A stretch of 64,000 bases of DNA from Janthinobacterium sp. FW305-129 (lineage in GTDB: Bacteria > Pseudomonadota > Gammaproteobacteria > Burkholderiales > Burkholderiaceae_D), in contig NZ_JACYMM010000001.1 of NCBI RefSeq assembly GCF_020858115.1, positions 496,001 through 560,000 of the forward strand, given 5' to 3'. Below, in pieces: positions 19,189 to 28,178 of this stretch (positions are counted from its first letter, which is position 1; each line of letters opens with the position of its first letter). The notes under the pieces are model-generated. The model was not told where the DNA came from. It saw only the letters and a program-made list of their open reading frames with translations, and ran no database searches. Both the position numbers and the translations under genes were made by a program.

Positions 19189-21234
19189 TTACCACATGAT
19201 CACGCGCTGCTCCGGCGGCAGATACATGGGGTCGCCCGGCTTGATGCCGAACGCCTCATAGAAGCCGGGCTGGTTCTTGACCGTGCCCTTGGCGCGGAAT
19301 TCGCCCGGCGAATGGGGATCGCTCTTGATCTGGGCGATCGCCGCTTCCGGACGCAATTTGGCGCGCCATTTCTGCGCAAAGCCGATGTACAGGCGCTGTT
19401 CGCCCGTCAAGCCATCGAGGACGGGCGACGGCTTGCCGCCCAGCGAACGCTGATACGCCTTGTAGGTGATCGACAGGCCGGAATTGTCGCCGATGTTTTC
19501 GCCCAGGGTCAGTTCGCCATTGATGTGGTAGCCCGGCACGGGGCTGTAGGCGCCGTACTGCTTGACGAGGCCGGCCGCCAGCGCCTTGAAGGCCGCGCGG
19601 TCTTGCGCCGTCCACCAGTTGCGCAGGCGCCCCTTGGCGTCATATTGACTGCCGGAATCGTCGAAAGCATGGCTGATTTCATGCCCGAAGGTAATGCCCA
19701 GCAAGCCGTAGTTGACGGCATCTTCCGCTTTCACATTGAAAAATGGCGGCTGCAGGATGGCGGCCGGAATCGTGATGGCGTTCAGTGCCGGGCTGTAGCT
19801 GGCGTTGACGGTTTGCGGCGTCATTGACCATTCGTCGCGGTCGACCGGTTTGCCCAGCTTGGCCAGGTTTTGCTGGCGGCTCCACGCGCGCGCGGCGCGC
19901 ACGTTGGCGATCAGGTCGTTCGGCCGCGTCTGCATGCTGCTGTAGTCGCGCCAGGTATCGGGATAGGCGATCTTCGGCTTCAGGGCGGCCAGCTTGAGCT
20001 GCGCTTCCTTCTTGGTTTCCGGGCCCATCCAGTCCAGCTGCTCGATGCCATCCTTGAACGAGGCGACGAAATTGTCGAACATGGCCATCACGCGGGGCCG
20101 GGTTTCCGGCGGCAGATACATGTCCACGTAGCGCTTGCCGACGGCGTCGCTGATGGCGTTATCCGTGAAGCGCAGCGCCAGCTGCCACTGCGGTTCGCTT
20201 TGCGGCACGCCGCGCAGCACCGTGCCGTCGAAGGCGAAGCGCTCCTTGACGGTCGCGCTGTCCAGGTAAGAGGCATAGCTTTCGATGATGCGCCAGTTCA
20301 GGTAACTCTTCCACGCTTCCAGCGGCACGGCGGCCACGGTCTCGGAGAAGCCTGTCATGAAGCTGGGCTGGCGCACCACGGCCGAGCTTTCCTTTTTCGC
20401 CAGACCGGCGGCGGCGAAATACGCGTTCCAGTCGAAGGCCGGCGCCAGTGCGCCGAACTTGTCGAAATCGACGCGGTTGTACGATTTGACGGGATCGCGC
20501 ATCTGTACGCGCGTCCATTGCGCTGCCGCAAGACGGGTCTCGATATCGAGGATCTGCGCCGCATGTTCGGCTGCGGCCTTGTCGCCGCTCATGGCCAGCA
20601 TGGTTTCGACGTGCTTGAGGTACTTGGCGCGCACGGCTTGCAGCTTGGCGTCGTCCTCCTTCAGATAATAGTCGCGGTCGGGCAAGCCCAGGCCGGACTG
20701 GCTGATGTTGACCGTGTAGCGCTCGGGGTCTTGCGCATCGGGCGCCACATAGGCGGAAAACGGCGTGGCGACGCCATTGCCTTGCAAATAGGCAAACAGC
20801 GCCGGCAAGTCCTTCTTGTCTTTCACGCTGGCGACGCGGGCCAGTTCGGCCTTCAGGGGCTTGAAGCCGGCCGCATCGCGCGCCTTCTCGTTCATGAAGC
20901 TCGTGTACAGGTCGGCGATCTTGTGCGCCTCGCTGCCGGGCTTGCCGGGGTTCTTGACGGTGGCGTCGATCAGGCCGCGCAGCTGGCCTTGCGCGATTTC
21001 GCGCAATTCGATATACGTACCCCAGACGGATTTGTCGGCCGGGATTTCCGTATTGCGGGTCCACACGCCGTTGACGTAGCCGTAGAAATCATTCTTGGGG
21101 CTGACGGCCGGGTCCAGGGTTTTCAGGTCGATGCCCGATACGGGCGCGGTAGCATTGCTAGCTTGGGCGTACAGCGGTGGCGAAGATAAGGCGAGCAAGG
21201 CGCAGCAGGCGGCGCTGATGAGTGAACGTTTCAC
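19189..21234 (-). CDS. M13-family zinc metallopeptidase (neprilysin/PepO-like)
   Basis: A 681-residue exported zinc endopeptidase. A signal peptide (VKRSLISAACCALLALSSPP...YAQA) is followed by the M13 N-terminal domain (FYGYVNGVWTRNTEIPADKS) and the catalytic domain with His518-Glu-x-x-His522 (FGHEISHAFDDSG) and the third ligand Glu579 in GENIGD; the end carries the family's FRAKGTVKNQPGFYEAF block. It probably degrades peptides in the periplasm. A GTG start was chosen because AAAGGA lies seven bases upstream and a signal peptide follows at once; the longer frame from 21330 lacks both. Confidence 0.93.
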   Translation of the reverse strand: MKRSLISAACCALLALSSPPLYAQASNATAPVSGIDLKTLDPAVSPKNDFYGYVNGVWTRNTEIPADKSVWGTYIELREIAQGQLRGLIDATVKNPGKPGSEAHKIADLYTSFMNEKARDAAGFKPLKAELARVASVKDKKDLPALFAYLQGNGVATPFSAYVAPDAQDPERYTVNISQSGLGLPDRDYYLKEDDAKLQAVRAKYLKHVETMLAMSGDKAAAEHAAQILDIETRLAAAQWTRVQMRDPVKSYNRVDFDKFGALAPAFDWNAYFAAAGLAKKESSAVVRQPSFMTGFSETVAAVPLEAWKSYLNWRIIESYASYLDSATVKERFAFDGTVLRGVPQSEPQWQLALRFTDNAISDAVGKRYVDMYLPPETRPRVMAMFDNFVASFKDGIEQLDWMGPETKKEAQLKLAALKPKIAYPDTWRDYSSMQTRPNDLIANVRAARAWSRQQNLAKLGKPVDRDEWSMTPQTVNASYSPALNAITIPAAILQPPFFNVKAEDAVNYGLLGITFGHEISHAFDDSGSQYDAKGRLRNWWTAQDRAAFKALAAGLVKQYGAYSPVPGYHINGELTLGENIGDNSGLSITYKAYQRSLGGKPSPVLDGLTGEQRLYIGFAQKWRAKLRPEAAIAQIKSDPHSPGEFRAKGTVKNQPGFYEAFGIKPGDPMYLPPEQRVIMW

Positions 21235-21353
21235 GAAGATTCCTTTAATTGTTTTGACTTCATGTTGGGGAACATGCTGTGTCCAGGCATGAGAGACAGG
21301 ATTATAGTCGGCCTGCCTGCGGGGCAACAATGACAGTTGAACAATTCCAGGGA

Positions 21354-22133
21354 TCAGCGGATCAGCAGATCAAACAGATCCAGGCCTTTTTTATCCTGAT
21401 TTTTCAGCATGTCCGCAAGCGAACCCGGCGTTGGCCCGCCATTGCCGGCCGCATGATTGAAATAATTAAAATCGAGCTTGATCTTGTCTTCCAGGTCGCT
21501 CGCATAATTGGCCGGATATTGCGACTGTTCCAGCTGGGGCAATGCCTGGTAATGCGCCAGCACGGATTTGAAGAAATTGGTCGTCTTGCCGGTAGTATTG
21601 TATTCATGCATGGCTTGCGCCACGACTTGCGTGCGCCAGGCCTCTTCTTCCTGATACGCCTGCATAAAGGCGGCGCGGCGCTCGTTGATGGTAAATGTCC
21701 CGCTGTCATCGTTCGAAATGGCGGACAATTGCTCTCGCGAAAGCCCGGCAAACGGATTGGGGCCCTTTCTCTCGACATAAGCGGTGGCGGCGGCGGCCGA
21801 CTTTGCCGCTGCCGCATCGTTCGGTTGCGGTACCTGCTTTGCGGCGGCCGCCTTGTGTTCGGCGTCCAGCGGATACAGGATGTCAGTGGTATTGTCATTC
21901 ACCCACGCACCCAGCGTAGCGTGGTCGTAGCCCCGGATGGTGGCGCTGGTGGCCGTCGCGGCCGCCGACAAACGCCCGGCCAGGGTCGAGATCACGACAT
22001 CGTCCGCCACGGCGCCAGCGCCGGCCGGCGCTGTCTGGCCCTTGTCCGATGCTGCCTTGCCTGATGACACCTTGCTGCCATCTGCAGCAAACAGTGCCCC
22101 GGGTTGGATTCCCGCCGTGCTGATATTGACCAT
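21354..22133 (-). CDS. Hypothetical protein, Ala-rich
   Basis: I do not recognise this 259-residue protein. It has no signal peptide or membrane segment. The N-terminal third is low-complexity and Ala/Ser-rich, a possible secretion or linker region (opening MVNISTAGIQPGALFAADGS resembles flagellar-type or hook-associated substrate openings, weak inference). The C-terminal half is helical with NPFAGLSREQLSAISNDDSG and many aromatic residues, ending in KKGLDLFDLLIR. It is preceded by AGGGG and by a tandem AT-rich repeat shared with the divergent small gene. Confidence 0.6.
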   Translation of the reverse strand: MVNISTAGIQPGALFAADGSKVSSGKAASDKGQTAPAGAGAVADDVVISTLAGRLSAAATATSATIRGYDHATLGAWVNDNTTDILYPLDAEHKAAAAKQVPQPNDAAAAKSAAAATAYVERKGPNPFAGLSREQLSAISNDDSGTFTINERRAAFMQAYQEEEAWRTQVVAQAMHEYNTTGKTTNFFKSVLAHYQALPQLEQSQYPANYASDLEDKIKLDFNYFNHAAGNGGPTPGSLADMLKNQDKKGLDLFDLLIR

Positions 22134-22146
22134 TGCCCGCCCCTGG

Positions 22147-22182
22147 ATAAGTAAATGTTACTATATAAGTAAATATTACTAT
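22147..22182. promoter_or_regulatory. Tandem 18-bp repeats with inner dyads, candidate operator
   Basis: Two direct copies, ataagtaaatgttactat and ataagtaaatattactat, lie head to tail and differ at one base. Each contains a GTAA-N3-TTAC dyad. They are strongly AT-rich in GC-rich surroundings and lie in the 93-base spacer between two divergent genes, as expected for a regulator-binding site or overlapping promoters. Confidence 0.5.
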
Positions 22183-22226
22183 AGCACAACAAATATCAAA
22201 CCTGAGCAAGGGAATGGAGCAGCTTG

Positions 22227-22463
22227 ATGCAGGAATACAGATTCAATATTTTCGGCACGCTGATTGCCGTCCGGGGAAATCCGGGAGCATGGCGCGCATT
22301 CTACCTGGGCGCGGAAGGCAAGCGCCGCCCCGCCGATTTCATTATTCCGGACGATATTCAAGCAGATGCGCTGTGCGAATACCTGGCGGACCTGTTCCAT
22401 GAAGAGGCGACGCCGCGCAATAACACGGCCACGCCAATCGCCGCGCCCGCATGCCGGGCCTAG
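22227..22463 (+). CDS. Small conserved protein (DUF7661-like)
   Basis: A 78-residue cytosolic protein opening MQEYRFNIFGTLIAVRG and continuing with WRAFYLGAEGKRRPADFIIP, a pattern that recalls the DUF7661 family (from memory, function unknown). The ATG with GGAG seven bases upstream is preferred over the TTG one codon earlier. It is divergent from the Ala-rich gene across the tandem repeat and converges with the DUF1439 gene, leaving a single base between their ends. Confidence 0.6.
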   Translation: MQEYRFNIFGTLIAVRGNPGAWRAFYLGAEGKRRPADFIIPDDIQADALCEYLADLFHEEATPRNNTATPIAAPACRA

Positions 22464-22464
22464 C

Positions 22465-23034
22465 TTATTTCACCGGCTCGAACGTCACCGTCAAGCCATT
22501 GCTGGTAGTCCTGATCTGCGTCGGCACGAATTGCACGCCCGCATAGCGCAATTCGTCGGGCTTGAAGGTGTAGATGGGCGTTTCATGCATGAGCTGGTCG
22601 GCCACCAGGCTGGCCACCTTGGCGAACTGGCGCTGCTGCGACTCGTCCATGCCGTCGATGGTGACCTTGTCCACGCTCGCTTCGCTCAGATACACCGCGT
22701 TGCGCTGTGCGTCGAGCACCAAACGGCCCGACATGGCCAGGCTGCCGCGCCAGCTCTGGCGTATGAACGGCGGCAAGACGCTGGCATCCACGCTCAGGGC
22801 CACCCGTTCGCGCTCGGGCTGCAGGGACAGTTGCGGGTGCGTCAGCTTGACGTCCAGCACGGACAGCACGCGCTTGTCGATGGGAAAGCGGCGCTCCAGG
22901 CCTTGCTGCATCTTGCTCAGCGACACATTCACGTCGCGCGGGCCGATCAGGGTGGAACACGAGGCCAGCACGCTGCAGGCAAAGGCGGCGATGGCGGCGG
23001 TTTTCAGCAAGGGACGGATGGCGGTCACGGTCAT
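22465..23034 (-). CDS. DUF1439 lipoprotein (YceB-like)
   Basis: A 189-residue lipoprotein anchored by the lipobox LASC near residue 26. The mature part has the beta-rich DUF1439 pattern: VNVSLSKMQQGLERRFPI at its start, then LTHPQLSLQPERERVALSVDA and TIDGMDESQQRQF. E. coli YceB is a relative of unknown function in the envelope. It is transcribed on the minus strand behind a bidirectional terminator. Confidence 0.85.
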   Translation of the reverse strand: MTVTAIRPLLKTAAIAAFACSVLASCSTLIGPRDVNVSLSKMQQGLERRFPIDKRVLSVLDVKLTHPQLSLQPERERVALSVDASVLPPFIRQSWRGSLAMSGRLVLDAQRNAVYLSEASVDKVTIDGMDESQQRQFAKVASLVADQLMHETPIYTFKPDELRYAGVQFVPTQIRTTSNGLTVTFEPVK

Positions 23035-23089
23035 GGATAGTCTCGGTGGAAAAATGGCGCCATCTTACACATGCGCCCGCTTTCACGCA

Positions 23090-23125
23090 AAAACCGGCGC
23101 CCACCTTGCAGCGGGCGCCGGTTTT
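23090..23125. terminator. Bidirectional terminator
   Basis: Arms aaaaccggcgccc and gggcgccggtttt enclose a ten-base loop, with T-runs on both strands (TTTT on plus, TTTTT on minus). It separates the small peptide gene from the DUF1439 gene. Confidence 0.8.
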
Positions 23126-23135
23126 GTTGGCCCGC

Positions 23136-23210
23136 TTAGCGGACGAACAGGGCGATCAGTATGACGATGGGCAATGGAATGCCCAGCAGCAGCAAGAGGA
23201 TGGAACGCAT
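23136..23210 (-). CDS. 24-residue hydrophobic membrane peptide
   Basis: A very short gene encoding MRSILLLLLGIPLPIVILIA followed by LFVR. It has an excellent ribosome-binding site (AGGAG seven bases before the ATG) and a terminator just after its stop, which makes it credible despite its size. One membrane helix interrupted by Pro fills the protein. Similar one-helix peptides occur near envelope genes in related bacteria (recollection, not checked). It follows the 315-residue membrane protein gene on the same strand by 28 bases and is probably co-transcribed. Confidence 0.65.
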   Translation of the reverse strand: MRSILLLLLGIPLPIVILIALFVR

Positions 23211-23238
23211 GGCAGACTCCTGAATTGAATGGGGGGAT

Positions 23239-24186
23239 TTAAATGGTCACGTGGCGCAACACGCGCTCATGGTCGCGCTGGCGGCCGCCGAACGTTGCCG
23301 CCAGGCTGGCCACGAAAGCGCCCAGCAGCAAGGCGACGAACATCCACAAAGCCGTGTGGGCGCCGGCCTTGCGCGCCGTGTCGGCCGCTTGCTGGGCGGC
23401 AGCCTTCGCATCGGCGGCGGCCTTGGCGGCGCGGGCGTAGACGGCGTCGACGCGCGCTTGCGCATCGGCCTGCGTCAAGCCCGTGCGGCTGGCCACGACC
23501 TGGGCCAGATAGGCGCGGTCATCTGCAGACAGGCTGCCCGAGGACAGGCTGGCGGCGAAGATCTTGCCGACTTCCACGCGCTGGTCGGCGGCCGTCATGC
23601 CCGGATTTGCCATTGCCGGCGTGCCGGTGGCAGCGTCAGCCGGGGCCGGAGCCGCGCGCAGCAACATGTCCGAGAAATAATCGAGGGGATTGGCGCCGCT
23701 GCCGCCCTCGCCTTGCCTGGCGCTGGCAGCACCTGCAGCACCTGTGCCCGCTCCCACGGCCGGGCCAACTGCCGCCGCCACGCCGCTGCCCGCATCGATG
23801 GCGCCGCTCAGCACGGCGCGCGTGCCGCCGGCCAGCACGGCCACGGTGATCAGGGTGGCCACGGCCCAGGCCAGCAAGCCGTGCGCCGTATCGCGGAAAT
23901 GCACCTCATCCGTGTGGATGGCACTCCATTTCACGCGCAGCCGGCCCGCCATGTAGCCGCCGATGCCGGAGGCGGCCAGTTGCATGAAGGCCAGCCAGGC
24001 GATGGTCGACACGCCGATGGCCGTGGCGTTGAACGACCACGGCGACACGGACGACAGGCCCAGGCCCACGCCGAGGATCAGCAGGATAAAAGACAGGGCG
24101 GCGGCCGCGGCGGCACCCGCCAGCACGGCGCCCCAGGACACGCCCGGGTTGTTCAGGTCCGACACGGACAATTGCGTAGCTTGCAT
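23239..24186 (-). CDS. Multi-pass membrane protein of unknown function
   Basis: A 315-residue protein with three N-terminal membrane helices (WGAVLAGAAAAAALSFILLI; STIAWLAFMQLAASGIGGYM; AWAVATLITVAVLAGG), a Gly/Ala-rich middle, a helical segment with EVGKIFAASLSSGSLSADDR, a coiled-coil-like Ala/Lys stretch and a last helix near the C-terminus (ALWMFVALLLGAFVASLAAT). I recognise the architecture from other Oxalobacteraceae genomes but not a function. It lies between the hemerythrin and small-peptide genes, all on the minus strand. Confidence 0.75.
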   Translation of the reverse strand: MQATQLSVSDLNNPGVSWGAVLAGAAAAAALSFILLILGVGLGLSSVSPWSFNATAIGVSTIAWLAFMQLAASGIGGYMAGRLRVKWSAIHTDEVHFRDTAHGLLAWAVATLITVAVLAGGTRAVLSGAIDAGSGVAAAVGPAVGAGTGAAGAASARQGEGGSGANPLDYFSDMLLRAAPAPADAATGTPAMANPGMTAADQRVEVGKIFAASLSSGSLSADDRAYLAQVVASRTGLTQADAQARVDAVYARAAKAAADAKAAAQQAADTARKAGAHTALWMFVALLLGAFVASLAATFGGRQRDHERVLRHVTI

Positions 24187-24217
24187 GGAAATCTCCCTCG
24201 TTAAGTAATATGGTGCG

Positions 24218-24661
24218 TCAGGCAGGCATGCCCGTCAGCTGTTCCTTGCGCGCGGCCATTTCCCGGCCCAGCGCATCGAGGTCGACGCTCGTCTGCCGCA
24301 CCTTGGGGAACATGTCGCCCTCTTCTTCTCCCACGTGGTGTTCGATCTGCTCGGACAAGACCTTGACCTTGGCGTCGTAGAGCTCGTCGGCGGGGTCCAT
24401 CGCTTCGATCTGCGCGATGAGTTCCTTGGCGCTCGCGTGCTCGACGAGGGCTTCATCCATCAGGTCGCCGTCGTGGATGGGGCGGCGCACGGCCGGATAG
24501 AAGATTTCCTCTTCCAGCTGCGTGTGCACGGTGAGTTCCTGGCAGATCTGGTCGGCCAGCTTTTTCTTGGTGGCAAATGAGCGGTCGCTCAAGCCTTCAT
24601 ATTGGGCAAACAGGGCCTTCACGGCCTTATGGTCCTGCATCAATAAACTGATCGCATTCAT
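24218..24661 (-). CDS. Hemerythrin-like HHE-domain protein
   Basis: A 147-residue four-helix bundle that binds a di-iron centre and probably senses or stores O2 or NO, or protects against oxidative damage. The metal-binding pattern is clear: MQDHKAVKALF, HTQLEEEIFYPAV, LVEHASAKELIAQIE and IEHHVGEEEGDMFPKVR. The ATG has GAGGAGG upstream; the longer frame starting at 24733 adds an Arg-rich leader with no family match. It precedes the membrane protein and small-peptide genes in the same orientation. Confidence 0.92.
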   Translation of the reverse strand: MNAISLLMQDHKAVKALFAQYEGLSDRSFATKKKLADQICQELTVHTQLEEEIFYPAVRRPIHDGDLMDEALVEHASAKELIAQIEAMDPADELYDAKVKVLSEQIEHHVGEEEGDMFPKVRQTSVDLDALGREMAARKEQLTGMPA

Positions 24662-24758
24662 GGCGCCTCCTCGTTGTAGATGAGACAAGGATGCGCCACG
24701 GCGGCGCCAGCGTATGTGCGACGCCTTACACAATCTTGATTTTTAATACACTGCCGGC

Positions 24759-26114
24759 CTACTTGATGCCGTGATGGCCCATCAGGTCGTACAGGGTGGG
24801 CCGGCTCACACCCAGCAGTTCCGCCGCCTTGGCGATATTGCCGTCGGCCCGCGCCAGCGCCCGCACCATCACCTTGTATTCGGCTCCTTCGCGGGCCTGG
24901 CGCAGGTTCAGCGGCTCATCCGGGGGCGCGACCTGGGCGCTGGCGGGCAAGCCCAGGTCGTCGGCGGCGATCTGCGGGCCGTCGCTCATGATGACGGCCC
25001 GCTTGATGCAGTTTTCCACTTCGCGCACATTGCCGGGCCAGCCATAGCTTTCGATCAGCTGCAGCGCGCCGGCGCTGAAATGCAGGCTGCCGCGCCCTTC
25101 GCTGGCACAGAACTTGTTCTTGAAATGCTGCGCCAGCAAGGCCGCATCGCCGGCCCGCTCGCGCAGCGGTGGAATGCGCAGGACGATTTCGCTGAGGCGG
25201 TAATACAAGTCTTCGCGGAAACGCCCCTGCTCCGCCAGCCCTTTCAGATCCTGGTGCGTGGCGCAGACGATGCGCACGTCGACGGCGATCTCGGCCCGCC
25301 CGCCCACCCGTTCGATCACCCGCTCCTGCAGGAAGCGCAGCAATTTTGCCTGCAGCGCCATCGGCATGTCGCCGATTTCATCGAGAAAGAAGGTGCCGCC
25401 GTGGGCCAGTTCGATCTTGCCCAGCGTCTGCCGCGCCGCGCCCGTAAACGCCCCCCGCTCATAGCCGAACAGCTCGCTTTCCAGCAGGTTTTCGGGAATC
25501 GCCGCGCAATTGATGGCGACAAAACGCTGGGCATGGCGGCTCGACAGCGCGTGCAAGCCCCGCGCAATCAATTCCTTGCCGCTGCCCGAATCGCCCAGCA
25601 GCATCACGCTGGCCGACGACGGCGCCACCTTTTCCACGCTGCGGCACAGTTTCAGCATGCCGGGGTCGCGGCTGACGATGCCGGCCAGCGGCGAATCGGC
25701 CTGCGTCTGCAGCATGCGGCGGTTCTCCTGCTGCATCGCGTGCAGATAGAACGCGCGGGCGATGACCAGGCCCAGCATGTCGGCCTCGAACGGCTTCTGG
25801 TGGAAATCGTAGGCGCCCAGCGCAATGGCCTTCAAGGCATGCGCGCGCTCCTGGTTGCCCGACAGAATGATGACCTTCGTGTCCGGCGCCAGCGCGAGGA
25901 TTTGCTGCAGCGTGGCCAGGCCTTCCGTGGCGCCGTCCGGGTCGGGCGGCAAGCCCAGGTCCATCGTCACGACGGCCGGCTGGTGGCGCCGCACCAGCGC
26001 CAGCGCCGTTTCGCGCTCGCCCGCCAGCAAGACGTCATAGCCGTCGAAACTCCAGTGCAGCTGCTTTTGCAGGCCGGGGTCGTCTTCGATGACCAGCAGT
26101 TTCTGTTTGCCCAT
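24759..26114 (-). CDS. prsR: PEP-CTERM/XrtA-system sigma-54 response regulator
   Basis: A 451-residue NtrC-type activator of the PrsR family, which is linked to exosortase (XrtA) exopolysaccharide and PEP-CTERM loci. The receiver domain has Asp52 (VVTMDLGLPP) and Lys107; the AAA+ domain has Walker A GDSGSGK at 174-180, the sigma-54 contact loop GAFTGA at 221-226 and Walker B FFLDEIGD; the end carries a Fis-type helix-turn-helix (NIAKAAELLGVSRPTLYDL). It lies 12 bases after prsK and forms a two-component pair with it. Targets should be -24/-12 promoters of PEP-CTERM genes elsewhere in the genome. Confidence 0.93.
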   Translation of the reverse strand: MGKQKLLVIEDDPGLQKQLHWSFDGYDVLLAGERETALALVRRHQPAVVTMDLGLPPDPDGATEGLATLQQILALAPDTKVIILSGNQERAHALKAIALGAYDFHQKPFEADMLGLVIARAFYLHAMQQENRRMLQTQADSPLAGIVSRDPGMLKLCRSVEKVAPSSASVMLLGDSGSGKELIARGLHALSSRHAQRFVAINCAAIPENLLESELFGYERGAFTGAARQTLGKIELAHGGTFFLDEIGDMPMALQAKLLRFLQERVIERVGGRAEIAVDVRIVCATHQDLKGLAEQGRFREDLYYRLSEIVLRIPPLRERAGDAALLAQHFKNKFCASEGRGSLHFSAGALQLIESYGWPGNVREVENCIKRAVIMSDGPQIAADDLGLPASAQVAPPDEPLNLRQAREGAEYKVMVRALARADGNIAKAAELLGVSRPTLYDLMGHHGIK

Positions 26115-26126
26115 GGCACTCCTTTG

Positions 26127-28178
26127 CTATGCCGCATGCAGCGGCAGGATCACGCGGAACGTCGTGCCCACTTGCGGTTCGCTGCGCACTTCCAGGCTGC
26201 CGCCCACTTCGCGCAGGTATTCGCGGCTTTCGAAGACGCCGATGCCCATGCCCGCCGTCTTGGTCGTGTCGAACGGCTTGAACAGACGCTCGCGGATGAA
26301 CTGTTCGCTCATGCCCTGCCCCGTATCGTCGAGCTCGATCACGGCCGTGCGCTGCTCGCGCCGCAGCCGCACGTCCACCGTGCCATCGCTGGCCGTCGCC
26401 TCGATGGCGTTCTGGATCAAGTGGCCCAGCACCCGTTCCAGCCGTGCGCGGTTGGCCAGCACCGTCAGTTCGCCATCGACGATGTCCAGCCGGGGCGCGG
26501 GCGCCAGGCTGGCCTTGGCCGCCACGGCCTGGCGCAGCAAGTTATCGAGCAGCAGCGGCGCAGGCGCTTCCGGCGCCTCGCCGCGCGCCAGTTTCTGCAG
26601 CAAGGTCTTCATTTTCTGCACGGAATGGTCGAGCGTACCCAGCATGTCTTCCTGGAAGGCGGGATTGGCGCGGTGCTTTTCCGCATTGCTCAATAGCAGC
26701 GACAATTGAAATACCAGGTTTTTCAGGTCGTGCACGATGAAGGTGGACATGCGGTTGAACGAGTCGAACTGGCGCGACACCGTGAGCGTGTCGAGCGATT
26801 CGCGGTGCGCCAGGTAGCTGGCGGCCTGGCTGCCGGCGATTTTCAGCACGTCGCGGATTTCCCAGTTCAGGCCGATACGCGTGCGGGGCCGCGCCAGCGC
26901 CACCAAGGCGAACAGCTGGCCGTGCAGCATCAGCGGCACCAGCAGCCACACGTCGGGCAGCGCCAGCAGCGCGGGCGGCAGCAGCAAGCCGCCGTACTGG
27001 CGGGGATCGCGCTGGCAGTCGGGCACGTCGATCACCCATAATCGTTCCTCCAGGAACTGGCACAGGGGACTGGACGCCGGCTCGCTCCACGTGCTGTGGG
27101 GCCAGTTCCAGCTGGCGGCCGGGGCAAACTGGCCAGGCTCGCGCAGTATCCACAGGGCGCCGGCGCGGCTTTCCACCAGTTGCGCCATGGCCTGTATCGT
27201 GCGTTCGCCCAGGGCGGGTCCGTCTTCCGACAAGGCGCGCGTAAAACGCAGCCATTCCTCGCGGTAATCGAAGATGGCATTGTAAAAATGTTTATTGATG
27301 GTCACCTTGAGCTTGGCCCGCAGGCTGCCGGAAAACAGCACGCCGGCCAGCAGCAGGGCCGCGCCGCCCAGGTAAGCCATCTGCATAAAGGAACCCCAGG
27401 TGCCGCCGAAATAGCGCAAGTAGTAGGCGCTGGCCGCCATGGCCAGCAGATAGATGGCCGAACCGAGCAAGGCGGCCGAGCGGTACAGCATCTGGCGCGA
27501 GACGGACAAGCCCAGCGCCCAGCCCGGATTGCGCGCGGCCGACACGGCCAGCAGCGGCGCGCACAGGGCGTCGACGATGCCGCGCGCGGCCCAGATGTCG
27601 TCGTTGATCGCGAGAAACAGCAAGGCGTCGCTGTACAGATAAAAGTCGTAGGCGAACAGGCCGCCCACGCCCAGGCAGGCAAACTTGATGCCCCAGCGTT
27701 TAAGGGGCGGCGTGTTGCGGTACCACTGCTCCACCAGCAGCATGCCCAGCACGGCCAGCAGCAAACGGCTGACGCTGGCGATGATGCGCGCCGGCAAAGG
27801 CAGCGCCAGCAACCACGAGGCCAGCGCGGACAAGGCGGGCGCCAGCGCCGTGAGGACGATGCCCAGCAGCACCAGGCGCAAGCGGGGCCGCGACGGTTCG
27901 ATCAGCAGCAGCACCAGCACCAGCCAGGCCAGGGTGCGCAGCAATTCGAGCGCATCGCCAGCCAGCGAAATGCGCTGCCCCAGCAGCACCAGCACCACCG
28001 TGCCCGTGGCCCAGCCCCCCGTCGCCAGGCACGCCACCAGCAAGGCGCGCACGTTCTGCCGCGCGCGCCAGTTGCTGATGAGTAGCAGCGCCAGCAGGAA
28101 GAAGGCCAGCGACGCCAGGCCATGGCTGAGCGCCGCCGCGTCGGCCGCCGCCAGCCAGTCCGACTGCGCCCGTATCAT
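26127..28178 (-). CDS. prsK: PEP-CTERM/XrtA-system membrane histidine kinase
   Basis: A ~683-residue sensor kinase of the PrsK family. About eight N-terminal membrane helices (from LASLAFFLLALLLISN) are followed by a GAF-like domain (~360-470), an atypical phospho-acceptor helix with His in FIVHDLKNLVFQLSLLLSN and an HATPase domain (N box LGHLIQNAIEA, G1 ELDDTGQGM, G2 AGMGIGVFESR). The start codon overlaps the stop of the glycosyltransferase gene by ATGA, and the frame open to 28889 is antisense-like read-through. It should phosphorylate PrsR in response to an envelope signal. Confidence 0.92.
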   Translation of the reverse strand: MIRAQSDWLAAADAAALSHGLASLAFFLLALLLISNWRARQNVRALLVACLATGGWATGTVVLVLLGQRISLAGDALELLRTLAWLVLVLLLIEPSRPRLRLVLLGIVLTALAPALSALASWLLALPLPARIIASVSRLLLAVLGMLLVEQWYRNTPPLKRWGIKFACLGVGGLFAYDFYLYSDALLFLAINDDIWAARGIVDALCAPLLAVSAARNPGWALGLSVSRQMLYRSAALLGSAIYLLAMAASAYYLRYFGGTWGSFMQMAYLGGAALLLAGVLFSGSLRAKLKVTINKHFYNAIFDYREEWLRFTRALSEDGPALGERTIQAMAQLVESRAGALWILREPGQFAPAASWNWPHSTWSEPASSPLCQFLEERLWVIDVPDCQRDPRQYGGLLLPPALLALPDVWLLVPLMLHGQLFALVALARPRTRIGLNWEIRDVLKIAGSQAASYLAHRESLDTLTVSRQFDSFNRMSTFIVHDLKNLVFQLSLLLSNAEKHRANPAFQEDMLGTLDHSVQKMKTLLQKLARGEAPEAPAPLLLDNLLRQAVAAKASLAPAPRLDIVDGELTVLANRARLERVLGHLIQNAIEATASDGTVDVRLRREQRTAVIELDDTGQGMSEQFIRERLFKPFDTTKTAGMGIGVFESREYLREVGGSLEVRSEPQVGTTFRVILPLHAA

